Below the pieces are notes generated by a model. The model ran no database searches, was not told where the DNA came from, and saw nothing but the letters and a program-made list of their open reading frames with translations. From HGM04593 sp045636125 (GTDB taxonomy: Bacteria; Bacteroidota; Bacteroidia; Bacteroidales; Bacteroidaceae): DNA of 64,000 nt. The stretch covers positions 1-64,000 of the forward strand of contig JAZTWX010000025.1 in the NCBI GenBank assembly GCA_045636125.1. The letters run 5' to 3'. This document shows, one piece after another, positions 34,168-42,900 of this stretch. Both the position numbers and the translations under genes were made by a program. How positions within the stretch are numbered: position 1 is the first letter of the stretch; each line of letters opens with the position of its first letter.

Positions 34168-35862
34168 TTATTCAAATATCATATCACTAACCGTAGCTCC
34201 AAGGGGTACCATAGGGAAGACATTATCCTCGGCACGAACGGCAACATTCAGCAAGAAGGGGCCAGGGGTTGAAAGCATCTCCTGAATGGCCGCGTCGAGT
34301 TCTTCGCGTTTATCGACAAAGCGTGAGGGAATGCCATAGGCCTCTACAAGCTTGCAGAAGTCGGGGTTGCACATTGGTGTCCACGAAAGACGGTTCTCGT
34401 AGAAGAGTTCCTGCCACTGGCGCACCATTCCAAGGTAGTTGTTGTCGAGCACAACCATCTTCACGGGGCACTTGTGCTCCATAATGGTTCCGAGTTCCTG
34501 CATATTCATCTGGAAACCGCCGTCACCCGCGAACAAACATATTGTTCTGTGGGGAGCACCCATTGTGGCGCCCATTGCTGCGGGAAGGCCGAAGCCCATT
34601 GTTCCAAGACCACCCGATGTTATTATGCTGCGGGGCTGTTTGTACTTGAAATAACGTGCCGCGAACATCTGGTTCTGGCCCACATCGGTTACAAGCACAG
34701 CATTGTCGCCGGCAGCTTCACTTACCTTGCGAGCAACCTCACCCATGAGAACGGGGCCGTCAACGGGGTAAATAGCCTTGTCAATTACCTTTTCCTTTTC
34801 TATTTTGTCATACTCGGCAAAGCGAGAAATCCACTCGGTGCGGTCGACACCCTGCAACTGCTCGGTGAGGAGAGGCAATGTCTCCTTGCAGTCGCCAATT
34901 ACGGGGATGTCAATTGAAATGTTCTTGTCAATTTCAACCTTGTCAACATCGAGATGAATGATTTTCGCCTGCTTTGCATATGTATCCATATTACCGGTTA
35001 CACGGTCGCTGAAACGCATACCTATTGCTATGAGCACATCACATTCGGTGGTGTTGATGTTGGGGCCGAGGTTTCCGTGCATTCCCAGCATACCCATACA
35101 CAGGGGGTGGTCCGATGCAAGAGCCGAAAGGCCAAGCAGTGTGCGTGCTGCAGGGAGGTTTCCTTTTTCAAGGAAATCGGTAAGTTCCTTGTGAGCGTTT
35201 CCAAGCTCCACGCCCTGACCTACAAGAACAAAAGGACGCTTTGCACGGTTGATGAGCTCGGCAGCCTCTTTAATTGCGGCAGCGTTGGGGGTGGGATAAG
35301 GCACATAACTGCGCACCGACTCCACTTTTACAGGCTCGTAGAGAACCTTTGCCATTTGGGCGTTCTTTGTAAAGTCGAGCACCACAGGGCCGGGGCGACC
35401 TGTGCTTGCAATATAGAATGCGCGCGATACTGCCCAAGCAACATCTTCGGCGTTACGCACCTGATAACTCCATTTTGATATGGGCTGTGTAACACCCACA
35501 AGGTCAATTTCCTGGAAAGCATCGGTTCCAAGCACTGCCGAACTTACCTGTCCGGCAATAATTACCACCGGAGTACTGTCGAGCATTGCATCGCTTATAC
35601 CGGTGAGGGTGTTTGTGGCACCGGGGCCACTTGTAACAATGCAGACACCCACACGGCCGGAGCTTCGTGCATATCCCTGCGCCGCGTGTACCGCAGCCTG
35701 TTCGTGACGTACAAGAATTTGACGGAAGTCGTCCCTGTAGTCATAAAGAGAGTCGAATACCGGTATAATGGAGCCGCCCGGATAGCCGAAGATTGTATCT
35801 ACATTTTCGTTCTTCAGTGAACGAAGGAGGGCTTCACCTCCCGAGATTAATTCTTTTTTCAT
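34168..35862 (-). CDS. ilvB: Acetolactate synthase catalytic (large) subunit
   Basis: A 564-residue thiamine diphosphate enzyme condensing two pyruvates, or pyruvate with 2-oxobutanoate. Seen: FGYPGGSIIPVFDSL and RHEQAAVHAAQGYAR with the catalytic Glu, an FAD/middle domain, and the ThDP/Mg2+ motif GDGGFQMNMQELGTIMEHKCPVKMVVLDNN (GDG to NN). Length and domain order are normal. It follows ilvD after 17 bp and precedes ilvN by 5 bp. Confidence 0.96.
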   Translation of the reverse strand: MKKELISGGEALLRSLKNENVDTIFGYPGGSIIPVFDSLYDYRDDFRQILVRHEQAAVHAAQGYARSSGRVGVCIVTSGPGATNTLTGISDAMLDSTPVVIIAGQVSSAVLGTDAFQEIDLVGVTQPISKWSYQVRNAEDVAWAVSRAFYIASTGRPGPVVLDFTKNAQMAKVLYEPVKVESVRSYVPYPTPNAAAIKEAAELINRAKRPFVLVGQGVELGNAHKELTDFLEKGNLPAARTLLGLSALASDHPLCMGMLGMHGNLGPNINTTECDVLIAIGMRFSDRVTGNMDTYAKQAKIIHLDVDKVEIDKNISIDIPVIGDCKETLPLLTEQLQGVDRTEWISRFAEYDKIEKEKVIDKAIYPVDGPVLMGEVARKVSEAAGDNAVLVTDVGQNQMFAARYFKYKQPRSIITSGGLGTMGFGLPAAMGATMGAPHRTICLFAGDGGFQMNMQELGTIMEHKCPVKMVVLDNNYLGMVRQWQELFYENRLSWTPMCNPDFCKLVEAYGIPSRFVDKREELDAAIQEMLSTPGPFLLNVAVRAEDNVFPMVPLGATVSDMIFE

Positions 35863-35879
35863 CGGTTATCATTTAATTG

Positions 35880-37685
35880 TTACTCTGATATTATTCTCAC
35901 ACCGCCCTTGTCGGCTGAACTTACCATATTGGCATATGCCTTGAGGCTCTTTGAAATAACCCTGTCGCGTGTGAGAGGGAACATTTCGCGTGCTTCGAGC
36001 TCCTCGTCGGTGAGTTTTACGTTTATGGTACGTGCGGGAATGTCTATTTCTATAATGTCGCCGTCGCGCAACTTACCGATGTTACCACCGGCTGCCGCCT
36101 CGGGTGAAATGTGGCCGATACTCAATCCCGATGTTCCACCGCTGAAACGGCCGTCGGTAATGAGAGCGCACTCTTTTCCGAGGTGACGCGATTTTATGTA
36201 CGATGTGGGATAGAGCATCTCCTGCATACCGGGACCGCCCTTGGGGCCTTCGTACACAATTACCACTACATCGCCGGCCTTTACATCACCACCAAGAATG
36301 CCCTCAACTGCAGCGTCCTGCGAGTCGAAAACCTTTGCGGTGCCGGTGAATTTCCAAATGCTCTCATCGACGCCTGCTGTTTTTACCACGCACCCGTCCT
36401 GTGCAATGTTTCCAAAGAGGATTGCGAGGCCACCGTCTTTTGTGTAAGCGTGTTCAAGGTCGCGGATGCAACCGTTCTCACGGTCGGTGTCGAGTGTCTC
36501 GAACACAGAGCTATGAGCACCCATTACATTGCAGAACACATTTGCGGGACCTGTGCTGTAGATGCGCTTTGCTTCGGCATCAATTGTCTCGCCGGTGATA
36601 CAGTATTTTGCAATATCCTCGCCCAAAGTAGCACCGTTAACGCGCTTGAGCGATGTATTGAGAAGGCCGCCCTTTGCGAGCTCGCCCATAATTCCTATGA
36701 TACCTCCTGCACGACCGCAGTCCTGTACGCTGTACTTGGGGCCGTTGGGAGCCAACTTGCACAAGCAAGGTACTCCACGGCTCAGACGGTCGATGTCGGC
36801 CATCTTGAAGTCTACGCCTGCCTCCTGTGCAACTGCAAGCAGGTGGAGGATTGTATTTGTTGAACCACCCATTGCAATGTCGAGTGTCATTGCGTTGAGG
36901 AACGCATCGCGCACTGCAATACTGCGGGGAAGAACGCTATCGTCGCCCTCCTCGTAGTATTTGAGGGCATTGGTAACAATCTGCTTCGCAGCGTCCTTGA
37001 GGAGCTGAACACGGTTGGTGTGTGTTGCAAGAATTGTTCCGTTACCGGGCAAAGAGAGACCGATAGCCTCGGTGAGTGAGTTCATTGAATTGGCAGTGAA
37101 CATACCCGAGCAGCAACCGCAACCGGGGCATGAGCGCTTTTCAACCTCGGCAAGCTCTTCGTCGCTCACGCTTGTGTCGGCAGCTTTTACCATTGCCGAT
37201 ATGAGGTCGAGGTTTTCGCTCTTCCATGTACCCTTTTCCATAGGGCCACCCGAAACGAACACAGTGGGGATGTTAAGGCGCATTGAGGCCATCAACATTC
37301 CGGGAGTAATTTTGTCGCAGTTCGAAATGCACACAAGAGCATCCACTTTGTGGGCGTTGCACATATACTCTACGCTGTCGGCAATAATATCGCGCGAGGG
37401 GAGCGAATAGAGCATACCGTCGTGGCCCATTGCAATACCGTCGTCAATGGCAATGGTGTTGAATTCCGCTGCATAGCAACCGAGCTTTTCAATTTCCTGC
37501 TTCACAATCTGGCCCGCCTCGTGGAGATGAGTGTGGCCGGGCACCAACTGTGTGAACGAGTTTGCGATTGCGATAATGGGCTTACCGAACATCTCGCGTT
37601 TCATACCGTTTGCTATCCACAATGCTCTTGCACCCGCCATACGACGGCCTTCGGTGCACTGCGCACTTCTGAGTTTATTTTTCAT
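35880..37685 (-). CDS. ilvD: Dihydroxy-acid dehydratase
   Basis: A 601-residue Fe-S dehydratase, the third common step of isoleucine and valine synthesis. Cluster ligands are in SNCDKITPGMLMASMRLNIPTVFVSGGPM and RSCPGCGCCSGMFTANSMN; the C-terminus has TDGRFSGGTSGLSIGHISPEAA. The start is ATG 37685 (MKNKLRSAQCTEGRRMAGARALW), the family N-terminus. A longer in-frame ATG at 37784 is rejected because the added residues are encoded by the attenuator hairpin. It is the first structural gene behind the leader at 37809-37877. Confidence 0.95.
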   Translation of the reverse strand: MKNKLRSAQCTEGRRMAGARALWIANGMKREMFGKPIIAIANSFTQLVPGHTHLHEAGQIVKQEIEKLGCYAAEFNTIAIDDGIAMGHDGMLYSLPSRDIIADSVEYMCNAHKVDALVCISNCDKITPGMLMASMRLNIPTVFVSGGPMEKGTWKSENLDLISAMVKAADTSVSDEELAEVEKRSCPGCGCCSGMFTANSMNSLTEAIGLSLPGNGTILATHTNRVQLLKDAAKQIVTNALKYYEEGDDSVLPRSIAVRDAFLNAMTLDIAMGGSTNTILHLLAVAQEAGVDFKMADIDRLSRGVPCLCKLAPNGPKYSVQDCGRAGGIIGIMGELAKGGLLNTSLKRVNGATLGEDIAKYCITGETIDAEAKRIYSTGPANVFCNVMGAHSSVFETLDTDRENGCIRDLEHAYTKDGGLAILFGNIAQDGCVVKTAGVDESIWKFTGTAKVFDSQDAAVEGILGGDVKAGDVVVIVYEGPKGGPGMQEMLYPTSYIKSRHLGKECALITDGRFSGGTSGLSIGHISPEAAAGGNIGKLRDGDIIEIDIPARTINVKLTDEELEAREMFPLTRDRVISKSLKAYANMVSSADKGGVRIISE

Positions 37686-37751
37686 TTTGACAATTCTTTT
37701 TACAGAGGAGAAAACCCTGTTCAAGAGAGAAATTCCCTGCTGTTTAGTAAT

Positions 37752-37782
37752 AAAAAAGCCCTCCTCATTAACAGAGAAAGGC
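37752..37782 (-). terminator. Attenuator terminator of the ilv leader
   Basis: On the minus strand GCCTTTCTC (37782-37774), a 7-nt loop and GAGGAGGGC (37766-37758) form a 9-bp stem with two wobble pairs, followed by T6. The 5' arm can pair alternatively with GAGACGGGC (37810-37802) in 8 of 9 positions, forming an antiterminator. The latter segment overlaps the leader stop codon. Confidence 0.75.
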
Positions 37783-37808
37783 ACGTTTCAATATACACAC
37801 AGCCCGTC

Positions 37809-37877
37809 TCATCCCATTTTTTCCGATAGGACGACCACCACGTTAATGGTGTTGATGGATGTTGTGTGGAGTTGCAT
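37809..37877 (-). CDS. ilvL: ilv operon leader peptide (22 codons)
   Basis: ATG at 37877 opens a 22-codon frame ending in TGA at 37811-37809. The peptide starts MQLHTTSINTIN and has Val-Val-Val-Val-Leu at codons 13-17 (GTG GTG GTC GTC CTA), with Ile at 8 and 11 and Thr at 5, 6 and 10: the regulatory amino acids of the ilv pathway, including its precursor threonine. A ribosome stalled at the valine codons would leave the antiterminator arm (37810-37802) free; a ribosome at the stop codon would cover it and let the terminator form. This is the classical attenuation layout, inferred from sequence alone. Confidence 0.78.
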   Translation of the reverse strand: MQLHTTSINTINVVVVLSEKMG

Positions 37878-37904
37878 TGTTTATTTTGTATTTAATCGTT
37901 GCAA

Positions 37905-37935
37905 CAGGCTTATGCCGTTGATATTCGACCGCAAA
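37905..37935 (-). promoter_or_regulatory. Probable ilv operon promoter
   Basis: On the minus strand TTTG (37935-37932), 19 bp, TAAGCCTG (37912-37905), two mismatches in the -7 box. The start of transcription would fall near 37898, about 20 nt before the leader ATG. Confidence 0.45.
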
Positions 37936-38175
37936 AATAATCTCTTTTTTCAGCATAACAAAAAAAATACAGGAAAAATAGCAACGTGTAAGGCAAAAAA
38001 TAAAGAAAAATATCTTTTTGCTTGAAATTAAGGACTTTTTGCTTTTATGAGCCACTGGAGCACAGGGGATTATGCAACACACTGCATTGACAATTTTCCA
38101 CTATTTATTACTTTTTTCTATCAAACCTATCGAAAGTATCACTTTTTTTAAGTTATTTTACCATTTGTTATGGCG

Positions 38176-38183
38176 TAACTTTG
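38176..38183 (+). promoter_or_regulatory. -7 element of the YidE-type transporter promoter
   Basis: TAACTTTG is an exact TAnnTTTG match; the -33 region is weak. The transporter ATG is 51 bp downstream. Confidence 0.45.
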
Positions 38184-38233
38184 CAGCGCTATTAAAAAGA
38201 GGATTATAAACACTATAAAAGACATAGCAGATT

Positions 38234-39907
38234 ATGGATTTTTTACTTAATTTATTGCAAGGAACGCCGGGGCAATGGAGCGGCGGAATTGCACATTCAA
38301 TGATTATTCTCGCGCTCACAATAGCCTTCGGTATTATGCTCGGACGCATAAAGGTTGCGGGAATTTCGTTCGGCGTAACATGGATTCTCTTCGTGGGTAT
38401 CTTCTTTGCCCATTTCGGCTTCACGCTAAATGGTGATTTATTACATTTTGTAAAGGAGTTCGGCCTCATTCTGTTCGTTTTCTCCATAGGCTTGCAGGTG
38501 GGTCCCGGTTTCTTCTCGAGTTTCAAGTCGGGCGGCCTTACATTGTGTATGCTCACCTGCGTAATTGTGCTTTTCGACGTGCTTTCGGCGCTTGGTGTAC
38601 ACTATACCACAGGCACTCCCATAACCACGGTTACAGGTATTCTGTCGGGTGCGGTGACAAACACTCCCGGACTGGGAGCTGCACAGCAGGCCTACACCGA
38701 AATCACAGGAACATCGGCTACCGACATCGCACTGGGCTACAGCGTAGCCTATCCTCTCGGTGTTATAGGCTGCATCCTTTCGATGCTTGCAATTAAAGCC
38801 GTTTTCTACCGCAAGGACATTGTGCCCGCCAGCGACAACACAAAAAACGAGCACACCGTGGAGCCCATCACCATTCAGGTGAAGAACCCCACCATTGCCG
38901 GCAAGACACTCGAAGAGATTCGTCGCAGCCAGAATTACGACTTTGTAGTATCGAGAATTCTGCACTCGGTTACAAAAGAGATTGAAATTGCAAACTCGAA
39001 AAGCACAATGCAGGTGGGCGACAAGTTCCTTGTCATTGCAAAGCCGTCGTTGCGCGAGGGTATTCTGAACCTTTTCGGCAGCGAATGTATTGTAGACTGG
39101 GACAAGGCCGACTCGCAGTTCAAGTCGCGCAAGGTAATTGTTACAAACCCCAAACTAAATGGTGTTGCTCTTGCGAAATTGAGCTTGCGACAGAATTTCA
39201 AAGTGAACCTCACAAGAGTAAACCGCGCCGGCATTGACCTTGTAGCCTCTCCCGACCTGCGCCTGCAGCTTGGCGACATTGTAACAGTTGTGGGACTCGA
39301 CAGCTCAGTGGGCAGTGTAAAGAGAATTCTGGGCGACTCGCGCAAGCACCTCGACCACCCCAACCTTATCCCCATTTTTATAGGAATTGCACTCGGTTGC
39401 ATTTTGGGTAGCCTCCCCATTTTCGTTCCCGGTATGTCGCAGCCCGTGAAACTTGGCCTCGCAGGCGGTCCGTTGGTGGTTGCCATACTCATCAGCCGTT
39501 TCGGCCCCAAATATCACCTTGTCACATACACCACAATGAGCGCCAACCTTATGATTAGAGAGATTGGTATTTCACTGTTCCTTGCCTGTGTGGGCCTGGA
39601 GGCCGGCAAAGGCTTTGTAGATACAATTGTGAACAACGGCGGAATGTGGTGGATTCTCTATGGAGCCATTATAACAATTGTACCGTTGCTCATAGCGGGC
39701 GTTGTGGGCCGCTTTGGGTTGAAGATACCCTACATCACACTCATTGGAGTAATGTCGGGCTCGTGCACCAACCCTCCTGCCCTCGCCTTTGCAAACGAGC
39801 AGGACAAGAACAGCGACAAGGCCGCTGTGGGATACGCCACTGTGTACCCCCTTGCAATGTTCCTGAGGATACTTACCGCACAGATGATGATATTGCTCTT
39901 CTGTTAG
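38234..39907 (+). CDS. YidE/YbjL/AspT-type putative transporter
   Basis: A 557-residue membrane protein with two halves of AspT/YidE/YbjL duplication domains (about 15-180 and 375-555) flanking two soluble RCK_C/TrkA_C domains (about 200-285 and 290-370, with VKNPTIAGKTLEEIRR and VTNPKLNGVALAKL). Motifs GIMLGRIKVAGISFGVTWILFVGIFFAHFG and FSIGLQVGPGFF are typical. The family includes the aspartate:alanine exchanger AspT, but the substrate of YidE-like members is unknown. It is monocistronic with its own promoter and terminator. Confidence 0.9.
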   Translation: MDFLLNLLQGTPGQWSGGIAHSMIILALTIAFGIMLGRIKVAGISFGVTWILFVGIFFAHFGFTLNGDLLHFVKEFGLILFVFSIGLQVGPGFFSSFKSGGLTLCMLTCVIVLFDVLSALGVHYTTGTPITTVTGILSGAVTNTPGLGAAQQAYTEITGTSATDIALGYSVAYPLGVIGCILSMLAIKAVFYRKDIVPASDNTKNEHTVEPITIQVKNPTIAGKTLEEIRRSQNYDFVVSRILHSVTKEIEIANSKSTMQVGDKFLVIAKPSLREGILNLFGSECIVDWDKADSQFKSRKVIVTNPKLNGVALAKLSLRQNFKVNLTRVNRAGIDLVASPDLRLQLGDIVTVVGLDSSVGSVKRILGDSRKHLDHPNLIPIFIGIALGCILGSLPIFVPGMSQPVKLGLAGGPLVVAILISRFGPKYHLVTYTTMSANLMIREIGISLFLACVGLEAGKGFVDTIVNNGGMWWILYGAIITIVPLLIAGVVGRFGLKIPYITLIGVMSGSCTNPPALAFANEQDKNSDKAAVGYATVYPLAMFLRILTAQMMILLFC

Positions 39908-39921
39908 CAGATTCCTATCCC

Positions 39922-39961
39922 TACAAAAAATGGTGCAGCCGTGGCTGCACCATTTTTTGTA
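39922..39961. terminator. Bidirectional terminator
   Basis: A near-perfect inverted repeat: TACAAAAAATGGTGCAGCC, GT, then its complement. It lies between the transporter and the convergent glycosidase gene. Confidence 0.92.
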
Positions 39962-39981
39962 GGGGGGATATGGAAGATTGG

Positions 39982-42900
39982 TTACTTAACCACCTTCTTG
40001 TTATTCATAATGTACATACCCTTTGCAGGAGCGGTTTCGAACTTGCGTCCGCTGAGGTCGTAAAGCTCTGCCTCGCCATCCTGAGCCTCTATAATTTCAA
40101 TGCCTGTGGCAGATGAAACAACGCGCAAGGTGGCATCTACAATAGTACCGCTGTTGGCAAGGAAACCGTTGTTACCAAGGCAGGTGCCGTCGGCAGCTAT
40201 CTGGCCGCCGGCATCAATACTGTTCCAGTCCATCTTGAAACGGATGCGGTAGTCGCCATCGGTGTCGGGAGCCGTAAACGAGGGCAAAGCCATTGTGTTA
40301 CGTGCATTGCCTGTCAATGATGTGCCTGCAGAGTTTACACCGCCGTTCACGTCGTCGTTGAAATTGCCGGTGTAGAAGCTGAACGACATAACATCGGTGC
40401 CGCTCTGGTCGGTTGAGCCTTCGTTGAAGGAGAATTGCTGGTCGCCATCGAGGTCGATGTATACATAGGCGTTCATCCAGTTGCCATCTTTGTTGAGCGT
40501 TACATTGATTGTGGAACCGGGAGTGCAGGTGAGCATGCAGCTTTCATCGGCTGTTTTGTCGAAGTAGGGCTTTGCAACGTTCACCTCAATAGTTTGTGGT
40601 TCGGCTCCCTCCTCGGTGAAAACAATGTTTGTTATCTTGCGGTGTGTTTTCGCAGGGTTCATATTCTTGTCGAAGTTGGTTGCATAGGGCTCCACAATTT
40701 TGGGAGTAACCTTTATTGTAACCGATGCCGAAACGCCCGAACCGTCTTTTGCGGTGGCGGTGATGGTAACCTCGCCCTCGGCAACAGGCTTCACAAGGCC
40801 GTTGTTCACTGTAGCAATGCTTGCATCGCTTGTTGTCCACTCAAGGGCGTGGAATGCAGCCTCGGTAGGGTTCACGGTTGCTGTTACAACCATTGTGCGG
40901 TTGAGCGCTACCTCCACGGCATCGTTCTCTGTTGCAAGCGCTATGCTCTCTACGGGGCTGAAAGCAGCTGCTGCATCAATACCGTCGAAGCAGAAGAGCG
41001 AGCTTGCGGGCAGTGTAACGGTGAGTTCATCGTCGATGTTGATGGCCTGGCCCTCGTTGAGGCCTGCAAGTGCAGCCTGCGAAGCGAATGAAGAACGCAG
41101 GATGATGCTGCCGTTTACATTGGCAGGGATGTTGAGCGCCTTGCGCAATGTGAATGTGTAGTTCTTCTGGTCGTTGCTACCGTTGCGCAGTGCAAGTGTA
41201 GATTTTGTACCGTTCCAAGAGGCCCAACCGTAAACCTGTGCAGCGCTGCCTGTCCAAGGATCGCCACCTACCCAATGTGTATCGGGCAATACATCGGCAT
41301 TACGTTTCTGCCAAGCGATGCACTCTGCAATGTCGGCCCACAACTGGCCGTTGTTAATGCTGTTGAGCAATGCATAATCGACATAGAGCTCCACAACGCC
41401 CGAACCGCAAACGAATGCGCAACGCATCTCGCGGAGCACGGCATCGTAATCGCGCTCGTCACCTGCGGGAGGACCAAACTGTGTGAGCATAAAGCCGTGA
41501 GTCATCAATGTGTTGATGGGGCATATGGGCGAGTTTGTTACATAGTTTTGATGCACAAGGTTATCGCGGTATGTAATCCAATTCTCGCGCTTGATAGCAT
41601 TGTTACCAATGCGGTCGTGGTCGTTCTCCTGACGCCAGGTGGCATCGCTTATCTGGTACCAGAAGGGGCTTGCCCAGGTACCCACAGTGGTGTTGAAGAA
41701 GATATCCTCGCGCAGCTCCTCGCGCACATAACGCTCGAGGCGTATGATACCCTCGGCATTCTCGTTACCTGTATCACCCGCATCGGGACCTACAGATGTA
41801 AACTGTGCCGAAATACCGTCGAACTTGAAGAATTTATAGTCGCCCTGATTCTTTACAAGGTTATATGCAGCATCCTTGAATGTCTGATAGTATGCGGGGT
41901 TGGACAACTGCATACCACCACGGTTTTCGGCGTTCCAGTATGCACGGCGATAGTTACCGCTCTGGCCATAACCGCCGACAGGGCCTAACCAAGCACCAAC
42001 ACCGGCACCCATCTCCTGGGCAAGGCGTGCCATAGGACGCATCTCATCGGGGAAGCCGCTGTGGAATGTCCAGGTGCCGTAGTTGTCCCAACCATCGTCA
42101 ATAACAAAGGCTACAGGGCCGTGGCCGTAACGGTCGTAGAAAGCGGTCTTCCAATTCTGGAGAACATCTTCGATATCGGCCGATGTGAAGTTGGTGTGCT
42201 CGCTGCCGGGAGCGGCGTTGTTGCGATTGATATTAAGTTCGTACCAGCTGTTATAGTGGGGGAATGCACGCCAGGGCACTGCACGCTCGCGCTCGCTGTA
42301 TGCGAGGAATGAACGGCGTTTCTGTGTATTGTGAATATTGGCGTCGGCCTGTGAGCCATCCTGTGCCACAAGACCTACAACGGCACCCACCTTCCAGGTT
42401 TCGCCTGCCTGCAATGTGGTATTGCGGCTCCAACGGCCCTGAATACCCACTACGTCGGCATTTATTACAACGCCCTCTTTGGGTGTGTATATCTTCACTG
42501 TAATTTTGCTCGATGCCGTGATAGCCTCGCTCTTGTTCTCAATCATTACGCGGAGTGTGAATGTGCCGTCGTTGGGAGCAATGAAGCTGAAGTTGTTGTT
42601 GTTCTTGGCAGTACCTGTGTAACCGCTGTGGTAGTCGTTGGCTGCAATTGAATTGTTGTCATCGAGGATATCCACGCCACCGAGGTTCAAACGGTTGGCA
42701 CCACTCACATACTCAACTATAACCTCTACCTTTTGGTTCGCCTTGAGCTCGAGGCCCTCATGACAGTATGCATAGATATTGGGATAATCTACACCTATTG
42801 CCTCTACTATGCGGTTGGGAACATCGGCATCGGCAACCTGCACCCAAGAATCTTTTGTAAGAGAAATGGGGTTCATTGTGGTGGTGAGGTTGTAGTTGTC

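Noticed and set aside
37686..37784. N-terminal extension of ilvD to ATG 37784
   Set aside because: The extra codons are the attenuator terminator; homologues begin at MKNKLRSAQ-like sequence.
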